A stretch of 64,000 nt of DNA from assembly GCF_003597395.2 (NCBI RefSeq), contig NC_133772.1:143002852-143066851 (forward strand). Reading direction: 5' to 3'. Shown piece after piece: positions 34,869 to 46,620 of this stretch (its first letter is position 1; each line of letters begins with the position of its first letter). A program made the position numbers and the translations under genes. The notes under the pieces were generated by a model that made no database searches, had not been told where the DNA came from, and was given only the letters and a program-made list of their open reading frames with translations. This stretch comes from Chelonoidis abingdonii. Taxonomy: Eukaryota; Chordata; Testudines; Testudinidae.

Positions 34869-35457
34869 TGTGATGGGGTGGCACATAAGAGGTTAATAGA
34901 GCCCTGGGGAGGTTGTTTAGAAAGCAGCCAATAGGAGAGGGGCTGCAAAGAAGAGCCATTCAGGACCCAGCAAGCCCATATAAAAGGAGCCACAGGGCAG
35001 AACAGGGTCAGTTGCTGCTGGAGCCCTGGGAGTAAGGACTGAATCCTTAGAGTGCTGAGAGAACTGTAAGTACTTGGACAGAGCAGTAGCTGGCTGCTGG
35101 GACTGAGCAGCTGAGGCCCTGAGAAAAGGGTGAAGAAGGAGCTGGGGTCATGGGAAAATGGAAATAGAGCAGTGTTGATTGAGTTTACAGAAGAGCAGCA
35201 GGAAGGTCCCAGGGTTGGGTCCTGGAGTAGTGGGTGGGCCTCCCTTTCCCCCGCATCCCACTTGCCACTGGGAAACTAGCTGAACTGTTGGACAGATATA
35301 CCCCTCCCCCTGAAAGGGGTAAATGCAGATGATGATGCAAACAGAGGGCTCAGTCAAGAGGAGGATGCTTTGGTTCTGGGTGCTGGGAGAAGAGTGATAG
35401 TCAGGAGCAGAGGCAGAGTGCTGGTGTGCAGACCATGGATGTGGATGGTGGCCTCGA
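34869..35457 (+). mobile_element. Gypsy-type LTR
   Basis: Starts TGTGATGGGGTGG like the 18172 LTR. It contains 'agccaataggagagg', a TATA-like 'catataaaaggagcc' (34977-34991), and 'ggttgggtcctggagtagtgggtgggcctcc', the shared LTR signature. The 3' end is not resolved; CR1 sequence starts near 35458. Confidence 0.7.
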
Positions 35458-36300
35458 GTTAATATTTTTCCTAATATTTAAATCTCCCTTGCTGCAGATT
35501 AAGCCCATTACCTCTTGTCCTACCTTCAGTGGAGAAGGAGAACATTGATCTGTGTCTCTTTATAACAGCCCTAACATATTTGAAGAGTGCATCAGCATGG
35601 TTTTTTAACCTTTCCTAATAGGTCAGGTTTTTCTAAACCTTTCATCATGTTTTGTTGTTCTCCTCTGGATTCTTTCCAATTTCTCCACATCTTTCTTAAA
35701 ATGTGGCACCCAAAACTGGACACAGTGCTCCAGCAGAGGTGTCACAAGTGCTGAGTAGAGCAGGACAGCTAATTCCCGTGTGTTATATATGACACGCTGA
35801 TTAATAAACCCCACCCTTTTTTGCAACTGCATCACACAGTTGGTTCATGTGTGACCTGGGAACTTCCAGATCCTTTTCAGAAGTACTATTGCCTAGCCAG
35901 TTATTCTGGATCTTAAGTGTAGTCCTTTGCACTTGTCCTTATTGAATTTCATCCTGTAGAAGAATGTGTATGAAATCAATTTCACAGTCATTTTGCATTC
36001 TAATATTGTCCTCCAAAGTGCTTATGACTTCTCCCAGCTTGGTGTCCTCCACAGACTTTATAAGCATCCTCTCCATTCCATTATTCACTTCGTTAATGAA
36101 AATATTGGACTCAGGAATGACCCCTGCAGGACCTCATAGATATGGTCTCTGGTTTGACAGCGAACCATTGATAACTACTGTGAGTGTGGCCTTTCAACCA
36201 GTTGTAATTTAAATTAGACCCAGTTTGCCTATGAGAATGTCATGTGGGGTGTGTCAAAAGCCTTATTGAAATCAAGATATATGCTGTTTCATGTCTACAG
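35458..36300 (-). mobile_element. CR1-clade LINE, RT to C-terminal part
   Basis: The minus strand reads RT 'YLDFNKAFDT' (about 36260-36290), then 'IFINEVNNGMERM' and an 'EDTKLGEV' block where the catalytic motif is degraded, followed by 'SALVTPLLEHCVQFW', '[15 protein letters not shown]' (35700-35800). Broken frames. Probably the downstream half of the same insertion as 37985-40730. Confidence 0.9.
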
Positions 36301-36614
36301 CATGACTAGCTGTGTACTTGCAGATTTTAATATCTCCTTTTATTGCATTTTATTCCTGCTTGATTTCACTATATTATATATATACACCTTTTTATCTTTG
36401 TTCCTTCTCTAAACCTCTTCTGCTGAGGGGGGAGAAGGTGGGAAATGGATCAATTCCAGCTGTTTAATGTGATTTCTTCTGTAAATTTTCCTCATGCCGC
36501 AATTATATCAAATCAAGGCTTTAATTTAAAAACAGTCAAACAAAAATAATCCAACAATTCTTACTGGTGCAGCAATTTGGTTTGAAAAAGTGCAGTAACG
36601 ATCTAAAACAGGTG
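36301..36614. other. no gene recognised
   Basis: AT-rich spacer between LINE pieces; contains '(ta)' runs near 36375. Nothing else recognised. Confidence 0.45.
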
Positions 36615-36617
36615 AGT

Positions 36618-36725
36618 AGGCAGTGTAGCTGTTGCAGTGTTGGTCCCAGGATATTAGAGACAAGGTGGGTGAGGTGATTAGATCAACTTTTATTAGATCA
36701 ACTTCTCTCTGACAGGATAGGACAA
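36618..36725 (-). mobile_element. Penelope-like 3' tail fragment
   Basis: 'gtgttggtcccaggatattagagacaaggtgggtgaggtgattagatcaacttttattagatcaacttctctctgac' is the antisense of the Penelope tail. The 'ttagatcaacttt' word is duplicated in place. Confidence 0.75.
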
Positions 36726-37101
36726 GTTAGTCAGGATCCTCCAATAGTGTTTTATGTTGACTTTAAGATTAATGGTTCTGCTTTAAACTTTTATCTGTCT
36801 AATCTCATACACTTCCTGTTCTCTCCATACAGGATTCCATACAAACACCATTTTAATTACTTCTATAGTTAGCAGCTAAATCTTTGAAATGCCTCTTGTG
36901 CTTGTTGAAACCTTTGTTGCTGTTCTTCATGTATAATGCACAATTCTTCTTTTAGACCATGTTAATTAGACCCTTCCAATCACTTTCTCCCTTCCCCTGC
37001 CCAGTATCACTTGTTTACTTTTCTTGTGGTGTTACAGTGCAGACTTTCTCAGACTCACTGGCTTCAATGGAGACTCCCTGGAAATGTGGCAGTCAAGATG
37101 A
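36726..37101. other. no gene recognised
   Basis: Unique-looking AT-rich spacer between repeats. Confidence 0.4.
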
Positions 37102-37706
37102 GAGCTGATTGAAACTTGACATGTCTATTTCACTAGAAATTCTGACATCTTGAAACTTGGTTTAGTTCTCAATCTGAACAAGCAACTTTGAAATTTCCCA
37201 TGAAACGCCTAATCTTGAAACATCTTTGTTAAATCAAGAGTTTGTTTTGTAAAGAAACTTTTGTTTCAATATTTATATTTCTTTATGTCATAGTAGTTAT
37301 GCATAATATATCATTACGCACTTCTACTGACACGTAGTAGTTTAAAATTTTATTGTTTTTTTTAAATATTAAAATCTGCTCTACTTAGTACTGAATGCTT
37401 AACTTGTTACCTGATTCGAAGTGTTTTATTACAACAGACACTTTGAACAACCAAAAGATGTTTCATTTAGTGCTGCTTAGAGTAGAAGCTGTTTTTAATA
37501 ACCTGGAATAATTGTTCTAGGATAACACACAAGGACATTAAAAACACTGGTACTCTATTATCCTTATTTAAATTTTTTTAATTGAAATTTTTTAGAAATA
37601 AAACTAATTTTTTTTCAAATGAATTTCACCTGAACTAAAACATTTCATTAAAATGATCAGGTTTTTTCTGATGGAATACTGTTTTGTCAAATTTTCCAAT
37701 CAGCTC
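37102..37706. mobile_element. DNA transposon remnant with GAGCTGATTG ends
   Basis: Ends are perfect 10-bp inverted repeats: 'gagctgattg' at the left and 'caatcagctc' at the right. Flanking bases do not show a clear duplication. The interior is AT-rich with 'gaaattt' and 'tttcatt' words. No transposase seen. Confidence 0.65.
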
Positions 37707-37984
37707 CATTTTCCTGCCCCTCTAAATGTTCAGGGGCTCTCTTCTCACCTGCACACTCCAGTGCAAAACCATACTTTCAAGTTACTTTCACTCTTGCTCC
37801 GGGAACAATAAAATCAACACAGCACACAGCTGTGTCCATCAGCTCCCTCTGAATCTGCCTGTCTTTCCCTCTCTGCTGGCTCCAGAAACATAACAAGATG
37901 GATCAAGATACTTCCCAGCATAAAATGTTGCAGTGGTCTGAAGTTTCTTCATTGCAACACTACCATCTGATCCTGGAGACTCAT
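37707..37984. other. no gene recognised
   Basis: Spacer with C/T-rich sequence; no feature recognised. Confidence 0.4.
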
Positions 37985-40730
37985 TACTGTTTAGTTTATC
38001 AGTTTGTTCCAAAACCTCCTCTAATTACACCTCAATCTGGGACAGTTCCTCAGATTTGTCCCCTAAAAAGAATGCTCAGGTTTGGGAATCTCCCTCACAT
38101 CCTCAGCTGTGAAGACTGATGCAAAGAATTCATTTAGTTTCTCTGCAATGGCCTTATCCTTGAGTGCTCATTAAGCACCTCGATCATCCAGTAAACTCAC
38201 TGGTTGTTCAGCAGGCTTCCTGCTTCTGATGTATCTTTAAAAAATGTTTGCTATTTGTTCTTCAAATTCTTTTTTGCCTTCCTAATTATATTTTTACACT
38301 TCATTTGGCAGAGTTTATGTTCCTTTCTATTTTCCTCATTAGGATTTAACTTCCACTTTTAAGGGTTGCCTTTTTGCCTCTCACTGCTTTTTACTTTGTT
38401 TAGCCATGGTGGTTCTTTTTTGGTTCTTAGTATGTTTTTTACTTCGTAGTACTCATTTAAGTTGAGCCTCTATTATGATGTCTTTAAAAGGTTTCCATGC
38501 AGCTTGCAGGGATTCCACTCTAGTCACTGTACCTTTTTTAATTTGTTTCACTAACTTCCTCATTTTTGTGCAGTTCCCCTTTCTGAAATTAAATGCTGCT
38601 GTGGTGTTTTGCCCACCACAGGGATGTTAAATTTATCATATTGTGGTCACTATTAGCAAGCAGTCCAGGTATAGTCACCTCTTGGACCAGATCCTGTGCT
38701 CTATTTAGGACTAAATCATGAATTGCCTCTTCTCTTGTGGGTTCCAGGATTAGCTGCTCCAAGAAGCAGTCATTTAAGGTGTCAAAACTTTATCTCTGCA
38801 TCCCAACCTTAGATGACATGTATCCAGTCATTATGGGAATAGTTAAAATCCTCCATTATTATGAGTTTATTTTAATAGCCTCTCTGAGCACTTCAGTCAC
38901 TATCACCATCCTGGCCAGGTGGTCGGTAATATAGCCCTCCTGCTATAGTCTTATTATTCAAGCAGGAAATTACTATCCAGAGCAATTCTATGGTACAGTT
39001 TGGTTCATTTAAGATTTTTACTTCATTCGATTCAACACTTTCACATAGTGCCACTCCCCCACCAGCACAACCTGTTCTGTCCTTCTGATAGATTTTGTAC
39101 CCTGGTATTACTGCATCCCATTGATTATCCTCATTCCACCAAGTTTCTGTGATGCCTATTATATCAATATCCTCATTCAATACAAGACACTCTAGTTCAC
39201 CCATCTTATTTAGACTTCTAGCATTTGTATATAAGCACTTTAAAATCGTGTCACTTTTTAGCTGTCTCTCATTACGTCCTGTAATTGACTGGGACTTTTT
39301 TCTTTTGATTCTCATCAGATCTTACCTGTATTTTATCATCTTTCATCTTCTCCTCCTTACTAGGACATAGGGAATCTCCATTTGTAGATCCTCCCCTAAG
39401 GGATGTCTGAACCACAGGTGCCTGTTGGCTTCCCCCAGGCCTTAGTTTAAAAACTGCTCTCTGACCTTTTTAATTCTAAGGCCAGGTCTACACTGCGACT
39501 TTAAATCGGTTTAATGGCCGATATACCGATTTAACGCTGTATCCGTTCACACGACGTCATCATTAATATCGAGTTAAACGGCTCCTTAAATCGATTTCGG
39601 AACTCCTCCCAAACGAGAGGAGTAGCGCTAAATTCGATAGTGATAACTCGGATTAGGGTTCATGTGGACGGAAATCGACGTTATTGGCCTCCGGGCGGCA
39701 TCCCAGAGTGCAGCACTGACCGCTCTGGACAGCAATCTGAACTCGGATGCAGCGGGCAGGTAAACAGGAAAAGCCCCGCGAACTTTTGAATTACATTTCC
39801 TGCTTGCCCAGCGTGGAGCTCTGATCAGCACGGCTGGCGATGCAGTTTGAAATCGAAAAAGAGCTCCAGCATAGACCGTACGGGAGATACTAGGTCTGAT
39901 CGCTGTATGGGGAGACAAATCTGTTGTATCCAGCTCCGTTACAGAACACGAAATGCCAAAGCGTTTGAATAAAAAACTCCAGGATACACAGCGCTGTGTG
40001 ACAAGCGTAACGGGAAGCCAGAGACTCAAATGGACGCTCATGAAGGGAGGGAGGGGGTACTGAGGACTCCAGCTATCCCACAGTCCACAGCAGTCTCTGA
40101 AAATTATTTGCATTCTTGGCTGAGCTCCCAATGTCTGTAGGTTCAAACACAGTGTCTGGCGTGGTTCAGGGAACAGCTCCTCAGTTTATTTCCCCCCACC
40201 ACCACGTGAAAAAAAAAAGGGAAAGATTGCTGTGCTATGGCGTTTGCTCAATGCACTCCGCGAAAAAGGCGCCAAAGGGTTGTCTGCTGCCTTCACAAAG
40301 GGAGGGGTGAGGCTGTACCCAGCACCACCCGGGGCAGTGTTTTCTGCCCCATCAGGCACTGTGCTCTCAACACGGAAGTGGGAACTATGGGATAGCTGAG
40401 GAACAGCTACCCACAGTGCACCGCTCCTGAAATCGATGGTAGCTTTGGACCATGGACGCAAACAATCGATTTCGGGATCCCACTGTGGACGTGCTAAACC
40501 GATTTTATTAGATCTGTTTTGTAATATCGGTTTAAGCTAATTCGAAATAATCGTGCAGTGTAGACGTACCCTAAGTGCCAGCAATCTGGTTCCATTTTGG
40601 TTTAGGTGAACCCTATCCTTCCTGTATAGTCTCCTCCTTTTCCCAAAAGCTTGCCTAGTTTCTAATAAACTTAAACCCCTCCTCCCCACACCATCATGTC
40701 ATCCACACATTGAGACCCTACAGTTCTGCT
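37985..40730 (-). mobile_element. CR1-clade LINE, 5' part (endonuclease), interrupted by Harbinger
   Basis: The minus strand at 38893-39315 encodes a fairly intact CR1 endonuclease region: 'LKCLYTNARSLNKMGEL', 'IIGITETWWNEDNQWD', 'AGGVALCES' and 'GGLYYRPPG'. Toward 37985 it continues into the linker and start of the RT, with stops. Toward 40730 it includes the upstream 'gaaccagattgctggcac' and 'ggttcacctaaacc' region. A Harbinger-type element sits at 39480-40571. The stretch that would join to 36300 (RT fingers and palm start) is missing. Confidence 0.9.
39477..40574. mobile_element. Harbinger-type nonautonomous element with TAA duplication
   Basis: Left end 'ggccaggtctacactgcgac', right end 'gtgcagtgtagacgtaccc'; these inverted ends are flanked by TAA at 39477-39479 and 40572-40574, the 3-bp duplication typical of PIF/Harbinger. 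'aaatcggttt' and 'aaaccgat' subterminal words are also inverted. The 172-codon minus frame (39628-40146) has no recognisable Harbinger protein motif, so I treat it as a shadow. Removing the element restores contiguous CR1 sequence. Confidence 0.9.
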
Positions 40731-40833
40731 TGTCTAACCAGCCCTGTGCGTGGAACTGGAAGCATTTCAGAGAATGCTACCATGGAGGAGCTCATTATTT
40801 TCAGGAAGGTTTGAACTTTAAGATTGGAGCCAG

Positions 40834-40919
40834 GAGCAGATCCTCAGCTGATGTCAATTGGTGTAGCTTAGTTGATTTGAAGGGAAATATGCTGATTTAC
40901 AGAGCTGAGGATCTAGCTC
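40834..40919. mobile_element. foldback MITE (CAGATCCTCAGCTG type)
   Basis: 'gagcagatcctcagctgatgt' pairs with 'agagctgaggatctagctc' around a 46-bp centre. Related to 14492 and 33461. Confidence 0.7.
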
Positions 40920-41539
40920 GAGGTATCTGTCTCAAATGCATTGTGATAAATTACAGCCAATTCAGTCCTAATGAGCCTGCCCCACAATTTGCTAATTTTA
41001 CCACAGATGCTTATCTTCACAATACTTGGCAACCCAACTGACTATTGACTTTGTGTGTATGACCTCCTTAACAGTTTCTTTTGGCTTCCGTGAGAGATCT
41101 AACAGCAATATCTGTCCGAGAGGCTTGGCAGATATGACATGACTGGCATTAGGCAAGGTGCCAGACTTGCATTTCCGATTGCGTCACTGGATCTGCCAAA
41201 TGTGGACTTTTTTTTTTTTTTTTGAGACATCTGGCTTCTCTGTTCACGCTGCTTTGGGTTCTGACCCAACAAGTGAGGCTATTGCAGGGAGAGGCTCTGA
41301 GATGGCTGTGCTTCGTCTCATTTCCTTGGAGTTACATGTAACTGTGTGTTGTAAATCATAATTTAAAATAAACTTCATTAAAATGATTTGCAGGATATTA
41401 AGTCTTATTTTGGCAAGGCAAAAAAAATCTCTCAACTCATTCAGGTGTTGGTGCAGTCTAACTCAATACGCATCTTTCCTTGGAATAAAAAACAGACTTT
41501 TTATTCATTGCTGTGCATTACTCATCTTATTCAATCAGT
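40920..41539. other. no gene recognised
   Basis: Unique sequence with a 16-T run at 41208-41223. No retrocopy adjoins it that I can recognise. Confidence 0.5.
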
Positions 41540-41691
41540 TGGGCCTGATTCTTTGCTTGTGAATTATGTATTCTAGTGTAAAGTGAGTAGAAGACTCTGA
41601 TTTTAGCAGCCTTTTTTAAATCCACTTTGTACTCACGTGGCATTGGTGTAGGTGATCGCACAAGGTGCGGTGCAGTGGAGAATCAGGCCCA
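41540..41691. mobile_element. foldback MITE with perfect 13-bp ends
   Basis: 'tgggcctgattct' at 41540-41552 and 'agaatcaggccca' at 41679-41691 are perfect inverted repeats. The interior 'cactttgtactcacgtgg' matches the common reptile MITE. No exact flanking duplication seen. Confidence 0.8.
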
Positions 41692-42778
41692 GTGCTTTCA
41701 GCATTACTATGAATATCAAACAGCATTTTGTGGTGCATTGTGGTGGCATGTCATATGGAAATCAAGGAACAACTCTCAGCTTAAATTGGATGTTTTACGG
41801 TAATGTGGCCACAGTGATTCCAACAGTCTCAATTAGAAGCTTTACAAACACAGGTGCTTTATATATAAAATCAACCCCCTCAAAGCACTAAGCTTTCACA
41901 CAGTCGGTTTTTTTTTTTTTTTTTTTCCCCTGCTGAACAAAGACCATTCTGGATGTTTTCCTACTTCTGCACCGCATACTGGACTTGGTGCTTTCTGCAG
42001 TGCAAGTTCTATATGAGGATAGCTCCTGAGCCCATATGGAGTAGTATTTAAAGCCAACTAACAATGAAATAACAAATGGAAACACTCTTGCTGTTCTCCA
42101 TACACTTTTATCTGCTGGCATTCAGTACGCACTCTGGAGCGACCTCAGAACACATTGTTTTGCTGCCATGCCAATTCTTACCATCATGCCGGCACTTTAA
42201 GTCTCAGCACCCTGCAGACTTTCAACACAGCAAGGATGGGGCGGGAAATGTATTGAAGGGAGAAGGTGAGGTGGATTAAATAGGGAAATGGATGTGAATG
42301 CATTCAGCTTCAGAATTCAGACCTATTTAGTTAATCGGCATCCGGGGTAGGAGAAGATCTTGAGCAGCAGTTGTAATAAAATCTGTTTGTTCTTTAGTCC
42401 ATCCTTCTGCCATAGGAGTCAGCTAATTATCTTTTGTTCTTGATCTATTAGTGTTTGTCCAATTACATAACTCTCCTTGTTGTATAGTTCCTGGCAGCCA
42501 TGTTAAACAAAAGGCAAATAAGGAGCATAGGTAAGGATGGCTATTCAGCCTGGATATGTAAATGAAAATAGATTACAGCTCTCACCAATACTTATGTTTT
42601 CAGAGGTGTTGTGACTGTGTCTGTGTGTCCCAGGTCCGTGTCCTGAAGAAGAGTTCAAAAGCCTGTCTCTTTCGCCAACAGAAAATAATAAAAAAAACAA
42701 GTTACCTCGCCCACCTGGTCACTGACCAAGTATTGGTGAGCATGTGATCATCTGTTCACAACTGGCCATGTTCCAGAA
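41692..42778. other. mostly unique sequence
   Basis: Contains a 19-T run (41908-41926) and a possible Penelope tail scrap at 42636-42690 ('cctgaagaagagttcaaaagcctgtctctttcgccaac'). No gene recognised. Confidence 0.5.
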
Positions 42779-43048
42779 TCCTGGAATCATAGATTGGGTT
42801 TGGAAGGGACCTCAGGAGGTCATCTAGTCCAACCCCTTGCTCAAAGCAGGACCACCCTCAACTAAATCATCCCAGCCAGAGCTTTGTCAAGCTGGACCTT
42901 AAAAACCTCTAAGGATGGAGATTCCACCACCTCCCTAGGGAACCTATTCCAGTGCTTCACCACCCTCCTAGTGAAATAGTGTTTCCTAATATCCAGCCTA
43001 GACCTCCGCCAGTGCAACTTGAGACCATTGCTCCTTGTTCTGTCAATG
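42779..43048 (-). mobile_element. CR1 LINE 3' end, 5'-truncated
   Basis: 'cctggaatcatagattgggtttggaagggacctcaggaggtcatctagtccaaccccttgctcaaagcagg' is the canonical antisense CR1 tail. It runs to 'ttgctccttgttctgtca' near 43048. It reads better than most other CR1 copies here, which suggests a younger copy. Confidence 0.95.
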
Positions 43049-43620
43049 CCAATGGAATGCAACTACTTTCAGTAAGGAAAGCACTTTGCAGCCAAAGGTA
43101 GTGTACAGCTTTTACAGCTCCATGCCAAGTTTGTTTTAATGTTCATGGAGCTCAAACATCAAAACCTCACAAAATAAACAGAAAAACAAGTGACAGTTTT
43201 GGCGCACATGGCCTGTGGGCTATATCCATGGAAGAATTATAGACTGTCAGTATTTATGTACCTGGATCTCTTAATTACCTGGGTGTGCAGATGTGCCACA
43301 GTATTCAGAAAATTAAGCTGATATACTTTATGAGCAAAACATCTAGATCTGCTTATTATGCCATCTGTGAGCATTTAATGTACAAAAGCCCCACCAATGT
43401 AATTAGTATTTAAAAGCATTCTCTACAGAGAAATAAAGCAGGGGTACAACACCCTGCATGTGTATGATAAATATTTATTTAAATGCTGTCAGGCACAACC
43501 TATTTGCCAGAAACAGGGTCAAATGGCCCCTAAATTCTCCCTGGATAGTCAATAGCTTTCAGAATTAAAAAAAAAACAGTTGACCTACTAGCCATCAGTG
43601 GAGACAGGATGAGGGATTTC
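43049..43620. other. no gene recognised
   Basis: Unique AT-rich spacer; no feature recognised. Confidence 0.5.
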
Positions 43621-43800
43621 AATGGATTTATTATGAGAGGGGTAGCCGTGTTAGTCTGGATCTGTAAAAGCAGCAGATACTCCTGTGGCACCTTATAGAC
43701 TAACAGATGTTTTGGAGCATGAATACCCACTTCACACTCCAAAACGTCTGTTAGTCTATAAGGTGCCACAGGAGTCTCTGCTGCTTTTAATGGATTTATT
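43621..43800 (+). mobile_element. Penelope-type fragment folded into a hairpin, with 12-bp duplication
   Basis: The insert 43633-43788 lies between identical 'aatggatttatt' words (43621-43632 and 43789-43800). Inside, 'taaaagcagcagatactcctgtggcaccttatagactaacag' (from 43666) is mirrored by 'ctgttagtctataaggtgccacaggagtctctgctgctttta' (to 43788), making a near-perfect hairpin around an 18-base loop. The left end 'gaggggtagccgtgttagtctggatctg' is the complement of a widespread reptile repeat tail I associate with Penelope-like elements. Confidence 0.8.
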
Positions 43801-44720
43801 GAATGTTCCAAACTTTGAAAGCACAGACTATATTATGGGATTGTGAGGGGTCTCGTGTGTTGGTATATCAAAAGGCAGTCCCTTTCTCAGCTAGTTTATC
43901 AGCAGGGATTTTGAAACATTACCACTCCATTATTGGCACGCCGTATTCAATGGTGGCAGAATGGGCAGATGTGCAGCTCAAAGGTTGATGTTCATTCATC
44001 ATGTCTGAGAGGCCAGAAACCTACCAGCAGCAAGCAGTGAAAATTACTGCTGACCCACCCTGCTGGACAACTGGAGTTAATCTGGTACTTGGATGAGAAT
44101 AATGCATGCCTGCAATCTTAAAGGCAAACACCGGCACCTTTTGTATTCAAGAGGTGAGGGTTGCTTATACTGAAGTCCAACAGGTTTCTGTTTGTGTTGT
44201 AAGACATGGAAAGTAACCCCCTGCCTAACCTTTGCACATCTTGAAGCATTGGCTCAGGTCAGATGTGGTTGGGACTAACCAAGGCAGAAGATCTGAGTCT
44301 GATAACCTTACCACAGACCTAATATTGTTGCCCCTCTGCCTAGCAGGGCCTTGCAGATCAATTTCCTGTCAAAGGAGTTATCAGCGCGTGGCGGCTGATA
44401 TTCTTAGTGCAGTTTTTCTTTGCACTTACACTAGTCCAGGAGCAGTGGTGGTCACAAACAGGCAAGTAGTCACTTCTTTCAGCCCAAACACCGATGTTCA
44501 GGCCTCAGGTAGCAACTGTGCCTTAACAATTGTCTGTAATTAGACAAAGTATCTAATTAGAGCCTTCTATCCTAGAAGTGTCAAACTTCCTTGCTTTTTG
44601 GTCCAGCGACATGAAAAATCCATCAACACAGTATTTCTTCCAAGGCTAAGAACTTGCTCACCCTTGTCAACAATAGTGTTTTATTAATTAACAGTAGTAC
44701 AAAGGCAGCATCCAGACACC
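43801..44720. other. no gene recognised
   Basis: Unique sequence; no feature recognised. Confidence 0.5.
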
Positions 44721-44724
44721 ACAA

Positions 44725-44815
44725 CAGGGATCAGGCCCCATTGTGCTAAGCACTGTACAGGCCTATAAGAAGACATGATGTCCGTCCCAAAGAGCTTAGA
44801 AACTGCAAATGAAAG
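44725..44815 (+). mobile_element. ancient SINE fragment (MIR-associated)
   Basis: 'gatcaggccccattgtgctaagcactgtacag' then 'gtcccaaagagcttagaaactg', as at 31000. Confidence 0.7.
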
Positions 44816-45084
44816 CAGACTAGAAGTGTTCTGTCACTCACTTTTCTCCCAACAACGAATTAATCCACTGCCTTTCCAGACTATCTGGAAATCATGTCAT
44901 TCAATAGGACCCACAACAGACCTGTTCCACTCTCCAGGAATGCACGGAGGAACTAGAAACAGATTCTGGCCCACCAGGGAGATTAAAGAGAATGTACATT
45001 AACCATAAGAGAAACGTGTATACAAAATGTAATGGGGAAAACCTGTGTTCACATGGATGTTAAAGAACTGGGGATTGTAGAGAT

Positions 45085-45230
45085 GTCTAATGGGTAGGTC
45101 AGTGAACTGGGAACTAGGACGCCTGAGTTCTCTTTCCAGCTCTACCACTGACTTGCTCTGTGTCGTTGCACACACTGTCCATCTCTCTGTGCCTTTGCTT
45201 CCTCTCCCAACCTTTCTATTTAGACTGTAA
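45085..45230 (-). mobile_element. MIR-type SINE
   Basis: 'ggaactaggacgcctgagttctctttccagctctaccactgacttgctctgtg', 'tctctgtgcctttgcttcctc' is the complement of MIR. Confidence 0.8.
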
Positions 45231-45250
45231 GTTCTTTGGGGGTAGAGTGT

Positions 45251-45291
45251 CTGTCTGTGTGTGTGTCTCTCTCTCTCTCTCTCTCTCTCTC
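45251..45291 (+). repeat. (TG)n(TC)n microsatellite
   Basis: 'ctgtctgtgtgtgtgtctctctctct...' about 40 bp of mixed TG then TC dinucleotides. Confidence 0.95.
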
Positions 45292-46450
45292 ATGATGTGT
45301 ATAGATGGTGCCCAGTGCAATGGGGACTCAAGCTCAGGTATCCTTGTGATATAAATAATAACCATCAATGCCCTGCCCCCTGCATAGCTATCATGGTTGG
45401 TGTGCTATGATCGTTCTCTGTGGATAGTATCCCTCTGCCCATTGGCTGGCTCTTCCATGCTAACCATAATCCTTTTATCTTTACTTATTGCACCTTGTGA
45501 CTTCCTTAGTTAGCCAAAATTCAGCCCGTCTCCTCTTTACCGGTACCAATACCCCTCTCCCATTCCCTTCTGCCAGGTTTGGTGCCTTCCTCCTTAGTGA
45601 CAATCAGTGTCTTGGCATCATAAGATACTGATGGCTGCTGTTAGGTTCTCCCCTATTCCAAATAAAGTGGAATTGCCCCCTCCTGACACTGAACATTTAA
45701 TCTGTTGTAAATAATCGTGAAAGCTACTTTAGGCATCTCATCTTTCAAGCTTTTTAATAGCAAGTGGTTAAAGAACATTTGGTTGATTAAATTACATATT
45801 TGTAACTTTTTTTTAAAAAAATAGAGTAATTTTTTAAGACTGTATTTTTTGTAACAAGTGCCTGCAGCCAATTATCTCAACAGAGTTTCTTCCGCATTAA
45901 CAGGGCACAGTTATATAACAAAGCCACCTCTATGGAACAACAGCGTTTTAGTTCACTCAGTAAAAAGTTGCTGGGTAGTTTTAAGGTCGGGATGTTGTCT
46001 AATATCTGCTGCGGTAACACCAGGCCAGAGAGCGTTATAAAAAGTAATAGAAAATTGGTTAAATAACTCTTGTTGTTCTAACAGCTTGGAATAGTCTCTG
46101 CTTCTAAGTCCTGAAAGCACTGCAGAGCATGGGTTGGGGAAGAGAGACTTCAGAAATATGGAAATATTATATTTCTGATAAATAAACAGGAAGCAAGGAG
46201 CCACTGAAAGGGAAGTTTCTGAACCAAACCCAGTGAAGTCAATGGGGAAAATGGGCTTTGACTCAGGCCCTGTATTAGCAGAGATGAGACAGGGTTAATA
46301 ATGGGAGAATCTTAAGAGAATAGGAGTTTGGCTTTGGCTTAGGTAAGCTTCCTAAAATGTTTTTCTGACTCATTGGGCAGCTTCTCGGCTTTTCAGCAGA
46401 GATAGGATCACGTTCGATTCAGAGCCCAGGAAATATATTGTGTGCATGGG
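45292..46450. other. no gene recognised
   Basis: Unique sequence. A scrap at 46210-46275 ('cccagtgaagtcaatgggg...gactcaggccc') is a decayed foldback MITE end. No gene seen. Confidence 0.45.
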
Positions 46451-46454
46451 GCCC

Positions 46455-46620
46455 ATATTATCATAATATCTGAGCACCTCACAAACTTAATACATTTATC
46501 CTCACAATACAATGCATGGTATGAAAATAGCAGTACCCCACATTTCCATGGAAGAACTTGAGTTAAGAGACTTTCCCGAGGCCACTTTGGAAGTCTGGCC
46601 CAGCCAGGACATAATCCCAT
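46455..46620 (+). mobile_element. MIR-type SINE
   Basis: 'tatctgagcacctcacaaacttaatacatttatcctcacaatac' and 'ccacatttccatggaagaacttgagttaagagactttcccgaggcc' follow the MIR core order. Confidence 0.7.

Noticed and set aside
39628..40146. 172-codon minus-strand open frame
   Set aside because: It lies wholly inside the nonautonomous Harbinger-type element and has no transposase or MYB-like motif; treated as a shadow.
41208..41223. Poly-T run as the tail of a processed pseudogene
   Set aside because: The adjoining sequence shows no gene similarity or duplicated flank.
43660..43790. Hairpin as a microRNA precursor or CRISPR-like repeat
   Set aside because: The target duplication and the match to a dispersed reptile repeat show it is a retroelement fragment.
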